In this document: piece after piece, positions 26,707 to 35,872 of the stretch
How positions within the stretch are numbered: position 1 is the first letter of the stretch
Layout of the letters: the number at the start of each line of letters is the position of its first letter
Source: an uncultured Acidobacteriota bacterium
GTDB lineage: Bacteria; Acidobacteriota; Terriglobia; Terriglobales; CAINCZ01
Assembly: GCA_903847195.1 (NCBI GenBank)
Contig: CAINCZ010000169.1
Span: forward strand, 1 to 52,322
DNA: 52,322 bases
Reading direction: 5' to 3'
Program-made: the position numbers and the translations under genes
The notes under the pieces: generated by a model
The model's database searches: none
Told to the model about the DNA's origin: nothing
The model's input: the letters and a program-made list of their open reading frames with translations, nothing else

Positions 26707-26735
26707 ATCCTATGTTCCACACCTGTGGAATTCAA
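26707..26735 (-). promoter_or_regulatory. Candidate promoter of the chemosensory operon with a palindrome in the spacer
   Basis: On the minus strand TTGAAT (26735-26730) and TAGGAT (26712-26707) are 17 bp apart, each matching 4 of 6 consensus bases. A perfect palindrome, TTCCACA-CC-TGTGGAA at 26715-26730, fills the spacer. On the plus strand the same palindrome lies just after a TACAAT box (26703-26708) that may serve the STAS gene. A regulator bound here could control both directions. The palindrome is seen directly; the promoter boxes are an inference. Confidence 0.42.
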
Positions 26736-26763
26736 GCGGGGAGTCTACTACTATTAAACGGCC

Positions 26764-27045
26764 ATGGAAAAGAAGCTGATTGAAGTCCCGTCGCGCCTGG
26801 ACAGCACCAACGCCGGTGAGTTCGAGCAATTGTGCCGCAACTCGGTGGGCACGCAAGCCGTTGAACTGGAGCTGGATTTCAGGCAGGTCGCCTATGTGAG
26901 CAGCGCCGGGCTGCGCGGCGTTCTCGCTATTGGGAAGGAACTGCAGGCGCGCGGCGGCTCCGTGCACCTGTTGAACCTTGCGGGCATGGTGCGGCAGATA
27001 TTCGAGATCTCCGGATTCCTGGCGCTGTTTCCGCACCGTCCTTAA
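26764..27045 (+). CDS. STAS-domain anti-anti-sigma factor-like protein
   Basis: A 93-residue single STAS domain, the size of SpoIIAA/RsbV proteins. The phosphorylation-site motif VSSAGLRG (Ser46/Ser47) is intact. Such proteins bind an RsbW-like kinase when dephosphorylated by a PP2C phosphatase. It is divergent from the chemosensory operon across 98 bp, and converges with the ABC substrate-binding gene (42 bp). Both partners that it would need are close: the PP2C response regulator (16104-17291) and an RsbW-like kinase (28260-28667). No clear ribosome site sits directly before the ATG; the G-rich run is about 20 nt away. Confidence 0.88.
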   Translation: MEKKLIEVPSRLDSTNAGEFEQLCRNSVGTQAVELELDFRQVAYVSSAGLRGVLAIGKELQARGGSVHLLNLAGMVRQIFEISGFLALFPHRP

Positions 27046-27086
27046 CGGACTCTCGCGGGTCCGCCGTTGACGGGTCGAGGCCGGAG

Positions 27087-28136
27087 CTACTTCTTTTTTA
27101 CCTTCCTGCCCTGTTCGTCAATGACCACCAGCGCCGCAGCTTGCACCTCAGGAGGCACCTGCCAGCGGTCTCTCAAGCCCGCCAAGGCAGTCTTGTTCAG
27201 CGCCAGGGTCTGCGGCAGGACATTTTCGATGCGCACCGTCCGCGGATCGCGACCGTTCAGGATGTCACCCGCCAGTTCACCTTCCACCCGGCCTACCTCG
27301 ATATAGTCCGCGCCCAGCCCGACCAGCGCACCAACGTCAACGTGCCCGGGCGCATAGCCGAACACCGGAATCCGGCCCTGCCGCGCTGCTTTGACGACCG
27401 ACTCCATCGACATCTCAACCGTGTTATCGCCGCCAATAAAGAGGGCTTCCGCGCCTCGCGCCACCACCGAGGCCGCAGCCTCGTGTACGGCGGCGGAGTT
27501 CTCGACGTTGGCTTCCAACAGCTTGATCCCGAGCTCAGCGGCGATCTTCTGCGCCACCCGCGTACACGCCTCCGAGCAGGCTTCCCCGGGATTCCAAACC
27601 AGACCACCCACCTTGAGTCCCGGGTACATCTGCCGCGCCAGCAGAAAGGCCTCCCGCACCGGCTGGAATGTCCCAATCCCCACCAGGTGCGCCGGATGCG
27701 CCAGCGGATCGGTGTGGCTGATGCCTACACCCGACCCGGCCGGATCGGTCACGGCTCCGAATACATGGACCACCATGCCATCCCGATTGGGCGCCGCCAT
27801 GGCTTGCATGCTGGGCGTGCTCACCGTAGTGACCAGGTCGAAGCGTTCATCCAGGATCGCCCGGGCAATGCTGTTGGCAGTGGGAAGGTCATTCTCGGAG
27901 TTGTACCTATGGATCTGAATGGTCTTGCCTTGAACGAAACCTTTCTGTGCCAGGCCTTCAATGACGCCCTGCGCGGTTTCATCCAGCACCGGACGGCTGG
28001 CAAACTGGAACAACGCCACGCGCGGCACCCGCGAGTGGGCTGCGCTGCGGTTGCCGCGATCGGAGAGCAACAGTACCGCCGAGACCAGCAGGATCAGGCC
28101 TATCCCGAGGGCTAGACGCTTGGACGTGTTCCACAT
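27087..28136 (-). CDS. ABC transporter substrate-binding protein (COG2984/TrpX-like)
   Basis: A 349-residue periplasmic binding protein with an N-terminal membrane anchor or signal (about residues 7-25; no lipobox) and two Rossmann-like lobes. Typical landmarks of the family are RVALFQFASRPVLDETAQG, VTTVSTPSMQA, FGAVTDPAGSGV and the lobe-2 FIGGDNTVEMSMESVVKAA. Its relatives form tripartite importers with the COG4120 permease and COG1101 ATPase, both encoded at 29953-31693. Streptococcal TrpXYZ is a known example for tryptophan; other members bind other ligands. It is transcribed away from the permease operon. A Cys pair (EACSEAC) near residue 170 is not common. Confidence 0.88.
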   Translation of the reverse strand: MWNTSKRLALGIGLILLVSAVLLLSDRGNRSAAHSRVPRVALFQFASRPVLDETAQGVIEGLAQKGFVQGKTIQIHRYNSENDLPTANSIARAILDERFDLVTTVSTPSMQAMAAPNRDGMVVHVFGAVTDPAGSGVGISHTDPLAHPAHLVGIGTFQPVREAFLLARQMYPGLKVGGLVWNPGEACSEACTRVAQKIAAELGIKLLEANVENSAAVHEAAASVVARGAEALFIGGDNTVEMSMESVVKAARQGRIPVFGYAPGHVDVGALVGLGADYIEVGRVEGELAGDILNGRDPRTVRIENVLPQTLALNKTALAGLRDRWQVPPEVQAAALVVIDEQGRKVKKK

Positions 28137-28171
28137 CAGAATATTGACTCCCTCGGGGACCGGTTCAAAGG

Positions 28172-28202
28172 CCTACGCCGCGGCGTGCATCAGGCGCGTA
28201 GG
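28172..28202. promoter_or_regulatory. Inverted repeat in the divergent ABC/partner-switch promoter region
   Basis: CCTACGC (28172-28178) and GCGTAGG (28196-28202) form perfect 7-bp arms around a 17-bp spacer. The repeat sits in the 123-bp region between the substrate-binding protein gene and the RsbW-like gene, so it could be an operator serving both. No convincing -35/-10 pair was found next to it. Confidence 0.3.
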
Positions 28203-28259
28203 AGTTTTGATGGGAGTTATGGTAATACAGGTCTGAGCATCTTGGGAGAACCGCATTCC

Positions 28260-28667
28260 ATGCCAGTGGCCGAGTCCTCCATTTCGCTTTCCGCTCGTAG
28301 CGAGGAAATACCGCGTCTGGCGGAATGGGTCTCCTCCTTCTGCCAGCGGTCGAGCCTGGCAGACACGGTGGAATTCCAACTGAACCTGGTGCTCGAAGAG
28401 TTGGTCACCAACTCCATCAGCCACGGGCAAGCAAGCTCGGTCGATGTGACGCTGCGGCTCAATGGCGCGGAGATAGCCGTTGTGATTACCGACGACGGAG
28501 TAGCTTTCGACCCGACCACCGCGCCGGGTGCTGACCTAACCAGCGACATCATGGAACGCAAGATCGGCGGTCTTGGCATCCACCTCGTCCGCCGCATGGT
28601 TCAGGACCTTGCCTGCGAACGGCGCGGCGATCACAATCGTTTGTCGTTCCGGATGGCGACCGGATGA
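28260..28667 (+). CDS. RsbW-like anti-sigma-type kinase (HATPase_c_2)
   Basis: A 135-residue GHKL ATPase domain of the SpoIIAB/RsbW type. The N-box EELVTNSISHG (Asn51), G1 box DDGVAFDP (Asp79) and G2 box GGLGIHLV are all present. Such proteins phosphorylate STAS partners and sequester a target such as a sigma factor. The start is ATG at 28260, preceded by GGGAGAA; the frame extends upstream but without a ribosome site. It is the first gene of a plus-strand operon with the STAS fusion, ABC permease and ATPase. No sigma factor gene is seen in the window, so its target may be something else. Confidence 0.88.
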   Translation: MPVAESSISLSARSEEIPRLAEWVSSFCQRSSLADTVEFQLNLVLEELVTNSISHGQASSVDVTLRLNGAEIAVVITDDGVAFDPTTAPGADLTSDIMERKIGGLGIHLVRRMVQDLACERRGDHNRLSFRMATG

Positions 28668-28720
28668 GCGCCAGCCCTGCTCAAGTTTCCAACTCTGCTC
28701 GTTTCCCGAGAGGAAGCTAG

Positions 28721-29956
28721 ATGGAAATCACCCGCCGCGAACACGCGGGATTTGTCGAATTAGCGCTCGAAGGCCGCCTCGATGGATATTGGGCACAGCA
28801 CATTGCCGAAAGTATCGACGAAGTCATCGGCCATGGTCACCATCGGGTTCGCCTGAATTTCTCAGGCGTCAGCTTTCTCAGCTCCGCGGGCATGCGTGTC
28901 CTGATTCAGGCCTACCAGCAGCTTGCGGCGGTCGGCGGATGGCTGACCGTCACCGAACCCGGCACCGGCGTTCTCCAGGTGCTGGAGATGGCGGGCCTCG
29001 CCATGCTGCTGGCACAGCCTTCGGTGGCCGCTTCACCCGAGATCGCCTTGGAGGTGATCAGCCGCGAGATCGAAGGCGCTAGCTTCGAGTTCTACCCGGG
29101 AGCTGCGGGCAGCTTGCACTGCCGGGCAGTGGGTGCGCCCGGTGGACTGACGGGAAGCGCGGTGGCGGCCAACGACAGCCGGGTCGTCGACGTCTGCTCC
29201 TCAGGGCTCGTTCTCGGCATCGGCGCTTTCGGATCGTCGTTCGACGGTTGCCGCGACTGCCTGGGCGAGTTCATCGGCGTCAGTGGCGCGGTCGCCTGCC
29301 AACCGACCGATGTCACCAACTTCCCGGATTACATGATCGCCTCCGGCTCCTACATTCCGCACGTGGTGACGCTCAGTGGACTGACCTGCGATGGCCGGTT
29401 CGGCCCTACGATTCGCTTCGAGGGCTCCAGCCTTCCTGTTTCCCTCAGCCGCGTACTGGATGCCTGCATCCCAGAGGCTGGTGATTTCGGCGTCGTCATG
29501 GTCGTGGAATCGGCTGGCCTGATCGGCGCGGCACTCAAGAAATCTCCCGCTTCCGCAGTGCCTGAGGACGGCTCGATGTTTCAGCATCCCGAGGTGCGGC
29601 GCTGGCTTTCGTTCTCTCCGCAGCGGGCCTATCCGCGCTCACTCGCGGTGATTGCAGGCGTGGCCAGCCGTTCCCCAGGGCCGCAGCTTGCAAGTTGGCT
29701 AAGGCCTATAGCACAGACGATTCCCATGCACGCCCACCTGCACGCTGCCGCCTTCGGCTACCGGCCACTGCAAAAGGGAAACATCGAGATCAATGCCGCC
29801 GTGCGCGGGTTGTTCGAAACCGGCGGCCTGCAAGGGGTCATGCACCTGCTGACCGATGACCGTGAGATCACCGGCGGAGGCGAAAGCGAGTTTCGGCGCG
29901 GCGCCTGCTGGGTAGCGCCGATCCTGCAATTCGCGGCCCAGGAGCATGCACAATGA
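28721..29956 (+). CDS. STAS domain fused to an unrecognised C-terminal domain
   Basis: A 411-residue protein. Residues 1-108 are a STAS domain with the phosphorylation motif LSSAGMRVL (Ser54/Ser55). The remaining 300 residues match no family I know. That part has Gly/Ser-rich stretches (LVLGIGAFGSSFDGCRDCLG), ACQPTDVTNFPDY, LTCDGRFGPTIRFEG, VVMVVESAGLIGAAL, and a late EINAAVRGLFETG. It has several Cys, no clear membrane helix and no signal peptide, so it is probably cytoplasmic. The ATG follows GAGAGGAAGC. The stop overlaps the start of the ABC permease in ATGA, so it is made in step with the transporter. A link between partner switching and transport is inferred. Confidence 0.82.
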   Translation: MEITRREHAGFVELALEGRLDGYWAQHIAESIDEVIGHGHHRVRLNFSGVSFLSSAGMRVLIQAYQQLAAVGGWLTVTEPGTGVLQVLEMAGLAMLLAQPSVAASPEIALEVISREIEGASFEFYPGAAGSLHCRAVGAPGGLTGSAVAANDSRVVDVCSSGLVLGIGAFGSSFDGCRDCLGEFIGVSGAVACQPTDVTNFPDYMIASGSYIPHVVTLSGLTCDGRFGPTIRFEGSSLPVSLSRVLDACIPEAGDFGVVMVVESAGLIGAALKKSPASAVPEDGSMFQHPEVRRWLSFSPQRAYPRSLAVIAGVASRSPGPQLASWLRPIAQTIPMHAHLHAAAFGYRPLQKGNIEINAAVRGLFETGGLQGVMHLLTDDREITGGGESEFRRGACWVAPILQFAAQEHAQ

Positions 29957-30888
29957 GCCTTCTCATAGGCGCCCTCACCATCGGCTTCATTCTGGCTTTG
30001 CTGGCGCTGGGTGTTTACATCAGCTTTCGCATCTTCGACTTTGCCGACATCACCGCCGAAGGATCGATCACCCTGGGCGCTTCGGTCTCAGCCATCCTCT
30101 TCGTTCGCGGCCTCAACCCGGCGCTCGCCACTGTTGCCGCTCCCATCGCCGGTGCCCTGGCGGGGGCGCTGACCGGCATTCTTGCCACTCGGTTTCACAT
30201 CAACCGCCTGCTGTCCGGCATTCTCACCATGACTGCGCTCTACTCGGTGAACCTGCGCATCATGGGCCGAAGCAACATCCCTTTGATGAGCGAGAGAACC
30301 CTGATCTCTGCGGCCGGCGCCTGGGGCGAGGCTCTCGTCGGCCGTCCCATGATCCGAGTCGCTGGCTGGGAAGTGGCCTCGCGCGACGCGGCCCTGCTTT
30401 TGTTTGTCCCGGCGATTATCGTCATCGTCTGCCTGCTGCTCTACGCCTTTTTCCGCACCGACCTTGGGACCTCCATGCGCGCCACGGGCGACAACGCGCA
30501 GATGATCCGCGCCCTCGGCGTCGACGACCGCTACGTCGTCATCCTCGGCCTGGCGCTTTCCAACGCGCTCATCGCCCTGGCCGGGTCCCTGCTCGCGCAG
30601 TATCAAGGATTCGCCGACGTGCAGATGGGCATCGGCATGGTGGTCTGGGGACTGGCGAGCGTGATCATCGGCGAGGCGCTGGTGGGCACCCGCCAGCTTG
30701 GCTTTGCCCTCGTCGGCGCGGTCATGGGTTCGGTTCTGTTCCGGTTGCTCGTCGCAATCGCGCTGCGCTGGGGACTCAATCCCAACGACCTGAAGCTGAT
30801 CACCGCCGGATTCGTCTTCCTCGCGCTGATCCTGCCCCGGCTGCTCGATGCGGTTCACGCCCGCCAGCGGAGGTTAGCCCGTGCTTGA
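29953..30888 (+). CDS. ABC transporter permease (COG4120/BPD_transp_2 type)
   Basis: A 311-residue inner-membrane permease with about eight to nine helices. It has the family-typical VYISFRIFDFADITAEGSIT start and the FRTDLGTSMRATGDNAQMIRAL loop that contacts the ATPase. It belongs to the uncharacterised importer group that includes TrpY. It overlaps the STAS-fusion gene upstream by 4 nt and the ATPase gene downstream by 8 nt. Together with the substrate-binding protein at 27087-28136 it makes a complete importer. The substrate is unknown. Confidence 0.92.
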   Translation: MSLLIGALTIGFILALLALGVYISFRIFDFADITAEGSITLGASVSAILFVRGLNPALATVAAPIAGALAGALTGILATRFHINRLLSGILTMTALYSVNLRIMGRSNIPLMSERTLISAAGAWGEALVGRPMIRVAGWEVASRDAALLLFVPAIIVIVCLLLYAFFRTDLGTSMRATGDNAQMIRALGVDDRYVVILGLALSNALIALAGSLLAQYQGFADVQMGIGMVVWGLASVIIGEALVGTRQLGFALVGAVMGSVLFRLLVAIALRWGLNPNDLKLITAGFVFLALILPRLLDAVHARQRRLARA

Positions 30889-31693
30889 TATCGAAGGCGC
30901 ACGCATCACCTTTCACCAGGGGACCCCGAACGAGGTACGCGCCCTTCAGGGCGTAGACCTCCACCTCGAGGCCGGCTCGTTCGTGGTGGTCATCGGCACC
31001 AACGGCTCCGGCAAATCCACGCTGCTCAACGCCGTCGCGGGCACGGTTCAACTCAACGCGGGCTGCCTGCGCATTGCCGGACAGGACGTAACCTCCTGGC
31101 CCGAATACCGCCGCGCCAGCCTGATCGGCCGCGTCTTTCAGAATCCGTTCAGCGGGACCGCTCCCAACCTGACCATTGCCGAAAACCTGGCGCTGGCTTC
31201 CCGCCGCGGACTCCACCGCGGACTCATGCCCGCGCTGCACCGCGATTTGCGCGGCCAGATGCGCGATGCCGTGCGCCAGTTGAACATGGGCCTTGAAGAC
31301 CGGCTCGACAACGCCATCGGCTCGCTCTCCGGCGGACAGAGGCAGGCCCTCACGCTGCTCATGGCTACCTGGCGCACGCCCAGGCTGTTGCTGCTCGACG
31401 AACCCACTGCCGCGCTCGACCCCAAGAGCGCCGACCAAGTGGCGTCGCTCAGCGAACACATCATCGCCCGCGATCGCCTGACCGCCCTCATGGTGACTCA
31501 CTCCATGCAGCAGGCCGCCCGGATGGGGGATCGACTGGTGATGATGCATCGCGGACACATCATCCGCGACCTGCAGGGTGCAAACAAGAAGCGCGTGCGC
31601 GCCGAGGAGTTGCTGGAGCAGTTCGAGGAGTTGCGCCGCACGGAGTTGCTCGACGAGAGCGCGGCCGAGATGTTGCGCGCCCAGTACGTATAG
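30881..31693 (+). CDS. ABC transporter ATP-binding protein (COG1101 type)
   Basis: A 270-residue ATPase. Walker A GTNGSGKST (about residues 37-45), Q-loop FQNPFSG, signature LSGGQRQA, Walker B LLLLDEPTAALD and the switch His in MVTHSMQQA are all intact. It powers the permease encoded just upstream. The GTG start overlaps that gene by 8 nt and is preceded by GGAGG at 7 nt. Family members of this type normally form homodimers, in line with one ATPase gene here. Confidence 0.93.
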   Translation: MLDIEGARITFHQGTPNEVRALQGVDLHLEAGSFVVVIGTNGSGKSTLLNAVAGTVQLNAGCLRIAGQDVTSWPEYRRASLIGRVFQNPFSGTAPNLTIAENLALASRRGLHRGLMPALHRDLRGQMRDAVRQLNMGLEDRLDNAIGSLSGGQRQALTLLMATWRTPRLLLLDEPTAALDPKSADQVASLSEHIIARDRLTALMVTHSMQQAARMGDRLVMMHRGHIIRDLQGANKKRVRAEELLEQFEELRRTELLDESAAEMLRAQYV

Positions 31694-31764
31694 CAGGCTG
31701 CGGAACTATCGCTTTGCCATACGAACCGAGGGGGCAAACTGAGCCGAGCTAAGCACCTGCTGTT

Positions 31765-31780
31765 GCGGGCTTGTGCCCGC
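31765..31780. terminator. GC-rich hairpin between convergent genes
   Basis: GCGGGC-TTGT-GCCCGC forms a 6-bp stem with a 4-base loop in the 93-bp gap between the ABC ATPase gene (ends 31693) and the isocitrate lyase family gene (ends 31787). No T-run follows on either strand, so terminator function is only a suggestion. Confidence 0.35.
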
Positions 31781-31786
31781 CCACGC

Positions 31787-32668
31787 TCACTTCGCAGGAA
31801 TGTACTTCTTCTCTTGCTCGCGTATCTGCGGCAGACCGATGAAGCGGTTGAAATCCTCAAACGTCATCATGTTCTCCCACTGGCCCCTCGTGGTGCCGGT
31901 CTGCCTGAGCGCGTCCATCACCTTCATCACGGCGGCCGCCGCGGCATAGGTAGACGACACCGGATATAACGCCAACTGGTAGCCGATCTCCCGCAACTCG
32001 CTGACCGAACGAAACGGAGTGCGGCCCCCTTCGGCCATGTTCGCCAGCACGGGCACTTTGAAGCTGGCAGTGATCAGCCTCATCTCCTCGGGTGTTTCCG
32101 GCGATTCGATGAAGAGCACGTCCGCGCCGGCTTCCGCGTAGGCATGACCGCGCGCGATGGCGGCTTCTAGGCCGAACTCGGTGCGCGCATCGGTACGCGC
32201 GATAATCACAAAGTCGGAATCCACGCGGCTATCGACGGCAGCCTTGATTTTGCCCACCATCTCTTCGGCTGATATCAGCGCCCGGCCCAGCATGTGCCCG
32301 CATTTCTTGGGCATCATCTGGTCTTCCAGTTGAATGGCGGCCACGCCGGCCTTTTCGTACTCCCGCACCGTGCGGCTCACATTGATCGCATTGCCGTACC
32401 CGGTGTCGCCATCGGCCAGCACCGGAACCCCGACGGCGCTGGCCAGGTGGTTGGCGTGCAGCACCATCTCCGACATGGTCAGCAAACCCACGTCGGGCAT
32501 GCCCAGCAGGCTGGCCGCCGTGCCATAGCCGGTCATATATACGGCGGAAAAACCGCTCGCTTCCGCAATGCGCGCCGTCAGCGCGTCGTGGCATCCCGGC
32601 AGCACCAGCGGCTCGCGCCGCTCCACTGCTTCGCGCAGCAGTTGCCTGAGGCGACCGGGCATTCTCAT
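31787..32668 (-). CDS. Isocitrate lyase/phosphoenolpyruvate mutase family enzyme
   Basis: A 293-residue TIM-barrel enzyme that makes or breaks C-C or P-C bonds next to a carboxylate. The metal-binding ADGDTGYG (Asp86, Asp88), IQLEDQ and the catalytic-loop motif KKCGH (Cys123) are present. The KKCGH form is typical of lyases such as isocitrate, methylisocitrate or dimethylmalate-type lyases rather than PEP mutase. The start is ATG at 32668, with AAGGAG 7 nt upstream. The open frame continues to 32857, but that extension lies inside the RNase P RNA. It stands alone, so the exact substrate is not decided. Confidence 0.88.
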   Translation of the reverse strand: MRMPGRLRQLLREAVERREPLVLPGCHDALTARIAEASGFSAVYMTGYGTAASLLGMPDVGLLTMSEMVLHANHLASAVGVPVLADGDTGYGNAINVSRTVREYEKAGVAAIQLEDQMMPKKCGHMLGRALISAEEMVGKIKAAVDSRVDSDFVIIARTDARTEFGLEAAIARGHAYAEAGADVLFIESPETPEEMRLITASFKVPVLANMAEGGRTPFRSVSELREIGYQLALYPVSSTYAAAAAVMKVMDALRQTGTTRGQWENMMTFEDFNRFIGLPQIREQEKKYIPAK

Positions 32669-32687
32669 AGCCGTGCTCCTTGCTGGT

Positions 32688-32707
32688 GCGCCTGGCGAGC
32701 CAGGCGC
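32688..32707 (-). terminator. Hairpin downstream of rnpB
   Basis: GCGCCTGGC and GCCAGGCGC form a 9-bp perfect stem around only two bases (in practice an 8-bp stem with a CGAG tetraloop). It lies 37 bp after the 3' end of the RNase P RNA and just before the ribosome site of the isocitrate lyase family gene. There is no T-run, so it could end or process the rnpB transcript. Confidence 0.4.
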
Positions 32708-32743
32708 GGCCCACAGGATCGATGGAACGAAGGAAAGATGTTT

Positions 32744-33189
32744 GGCAGCCGGATCTGTAAGCCGAATTTTGTCTGCGCCGGTTGCCCGACGCAGGACGGT
32801 CATTCCTCTAGGCCGGGCATTACTGCGCGGCTCCAGCGACCTACCCGGAACTTTCATCCCTTGCGGGATGCCCTGCTGGGCTGACGCGCCGAGCCGGCGC
32901 GTGCCGGAATTGCTCCCGGACTCGTCCCCTATTTGGTCTTGCTCCGTGTGGGGTTTACCATGCCCCGCGCATTACTGCGCGAGCGGTGCGCTCTTACCGC
33001 ACCTTTTCACCCTTACCTCGTGAGAGGCGGTATGTTCTCTGTGGCACTGGCCGTCGACGCGGCTTGAACCGCGCCTCCCGGACGTTATCCGGCACACTGC
33101 TCTTTGGAGTTCGGACTTTCCTCTCCCCGGTCATGCGGCCCGGTAAAACCGGCGTTCATGGCGGGCAGCGACCGTCCGATCCGGCTGCC
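32744..33189 (-). ncRNA. rnpB: RNase P RNA, bacterial class A
   Basis: The catalytic RNA that trims tRNA 5' leaders. On the minus strand the conserved 5' core GAGGAAAGTCCGAACTCC is present near 33130-33110. The conserved 3' part holds GCCTAGAGGAATGACCG and GACAAAATTCGGCTTA. The terminal helix P1 is clear: GGCAGCCGGATC at the 5' end pairs with GATCCGGCTGCC at the 3' end, which fixes the limits at 33189 and 32744 (446 nt). Several open reading frames cross it and are spurious. Confidence 0.95.
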
Positions 33190-33197
33190 AAGGCTTG

Positions 33198-33203
33198 ATT
33201 ATA
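33198..33203 (-). promoter_or_regulatory. -10 box of rnpB
   Basis: A perfect TATAAT on the minus strand (33203-33198) whose spacing predicts a transcript start at about 33191-33190, matching the 5' end of the RNase P RNA deduced from helix P1. No good -35 hexamer is seen 17 bp upstream (GCGCGG). Confidence 0.6.
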
Positions 33204-33302
33204 TGCGATGGCAGAGGCTGCCGCGCACCGAGTTAGACTGGAAGGTCGGCCCTGAACGGCATCTTTTTCACCGCCCTGCTCTGTTAAACTTCCAATAGCT
33301 CC

Positions 33303-34529
<1,227 letters not shown>

Positions 34530-34543
34530 GACCTTACTGGCAG

Positions 34544-35809
34544 ATGGCACACCGCAGGGAAAGCACCGAATCCGTAGCGATGGCGATGGACACCATCCGC
34601 AGCAACAAGCTGCGCTCCGGCCTCACCATCCTCGGCATCGTGATCGGCGTGGCGGTGGTGATCGCCATCTCTTCTGTCGTGCGCGGCCTTAACGACAACG
34701 TCCAGAACGCCATCCAGAGCCTCGGCTCCAACCTCGTCTTTGCCTATCACATGGAGCCCTTCACCTTCGGACGCCCACCGGCCGAGATGCGCAACCGCAA
34801 GGAACTGACCTATGAAGACGCGCTCGCGATCAGGGAACTGCCGCACGCCAAGGGTATGACCGTCGGGCAGCGCCTCTTCCGCCCGGAGCTGCGTTCCGGC
34901 ACCTATGCGGTCAAGTACGGTAACCGCCGAGCCAAGAACACCATTCTTGAAGGCGATACGGCATCGGTGAAGGAAGTCTATGACTTCGACATGCTGGCCG
35001 GCCGCTGGTTCAGCGATATCGACGACGGGCGCCGCGCTCCCGTGCTCGTGCTTGGCTTCAGGACCGCCGAGACGCTTTTCGACCTGCCGGAAGATGCGCT
35101 GGGCAAGGAAATCAACATCGACGGCGAGTTGTTCACCGTGGTGGGAGTAGCCGCTCCGGTCAAGGATGCGTTCTCCAGCGGCAACAATCCCCAGGACAAC
35201 AAAGTGTTCTTCCCGCTCTCGACGTTTAAGAAACTGCATCCGGAGATCAAGGAGCATTTCATCAGCGTCAAGGCAACCTCGCAGGAAGACATACCGAAGC
35301 TGGTCGACGAGATGCGCGAACTGCTCCGCCGCCGGCGCAAGGTCGCTTACTCGAGGCCGGACAACTTCGCCATCTTCACCCAGGACTCGCTTTCCGACGT
35401 CTGGAACGACATCTCGCGCTACATTTTCGTCTTCATGTTCGCCGTCTCGAGCGTTGGCCTGATCGTGGGCGGAGTGGGCGTCATGAACATCATGCTGGTC
35501 TCGGTGACCGAACGCACCCGCGAGATCGGGGTGCGCAAGGCGATCGGCGCCCGCAAGCGCGACATCCTGATGCAGTTCACGCTGGAGGCAGTCACGCTCA
35601 CCGCAGTAGGCGGCGTCATCGGCCTGCTGGTCGGAGCCGCGCTCACCTATACGATCCGCTTCGCGTGGGCGTCGATGCCCGCCAGCATGAGCCTGTTCTG
35701 GACGCTCGTGGCCTTCTGCGGTTCCGGCCTGATTGGACTGGTTTTCGGCATCTATCCGGCCTGGAAGGCCGCCGGGCTTGATCCCATCGAGGCGCTGCGC
35801 TACGAGTAG
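34544..35809 (+). CDS. MacB-like ABC transporter permease, paralogue of the preceding gene
   Basis: A 421-residue permease with the same layout: N-terminal helix, MacB-type periplasmic domain (about 50-300), and FtsX core with VSVTERTREIGVRKAIGARKRDIL. It likely forms a heterodimer with the product of 33303-34529. The ATG at 34544 has a weak ribosome site. The ATPase must be encoded elsewhere. Confidence 0.9.
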   Translation: MAHRRESTESVAMAMDTIRSNKLRSGLTILGIVIGVAVVIAISSVVRGLNDNVQNAIQSLGSNLVFAYHMEPFTFGRPPAEMRNRKELTYEDALAIRELPHAKGMTVGQRLFRPELRSGTYAVKYGNRRAKNTILEGDTASVKEVYDFDMLAGRWFSDIDDGRRAPVLVLGFRTAETLFDLPEDALGKEINIDGELFTVVGVAAPVKDAFSSGNNPQDNKVFFPLSTFKKLHPEIKEHFISVKATSQEDIPKLVDEMRELLRRRRKVAYSRPDNFAIFTQDSLSDVWNDISRYIFVFMFAVSSVGLIVGGVGVMNIMLVSVTERTREIGVRKAIGARKRDILMQFTLEAVTLTAVGGVIGLLVGAALTYTIRFAWASMPASMSLFWTLVAFCGSGLIGLVFGIYPAWKAAGLDPIEALRYE

Positions 35810-35872
35810 TTTCGCGCCGCGCGCATCTCAGTCTGTTATCCCCGACCCCGGTTTGATACTCTGACGACGCGT

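Noticed and set aside
31787..32857. Longer 356-residue reading of the isocitrate lyase family gene
   Set aside because: The added N-terminus lies inside the RNase P RNA and has no family similarity; ATG at 32668 has AAGGAG at the right distance.
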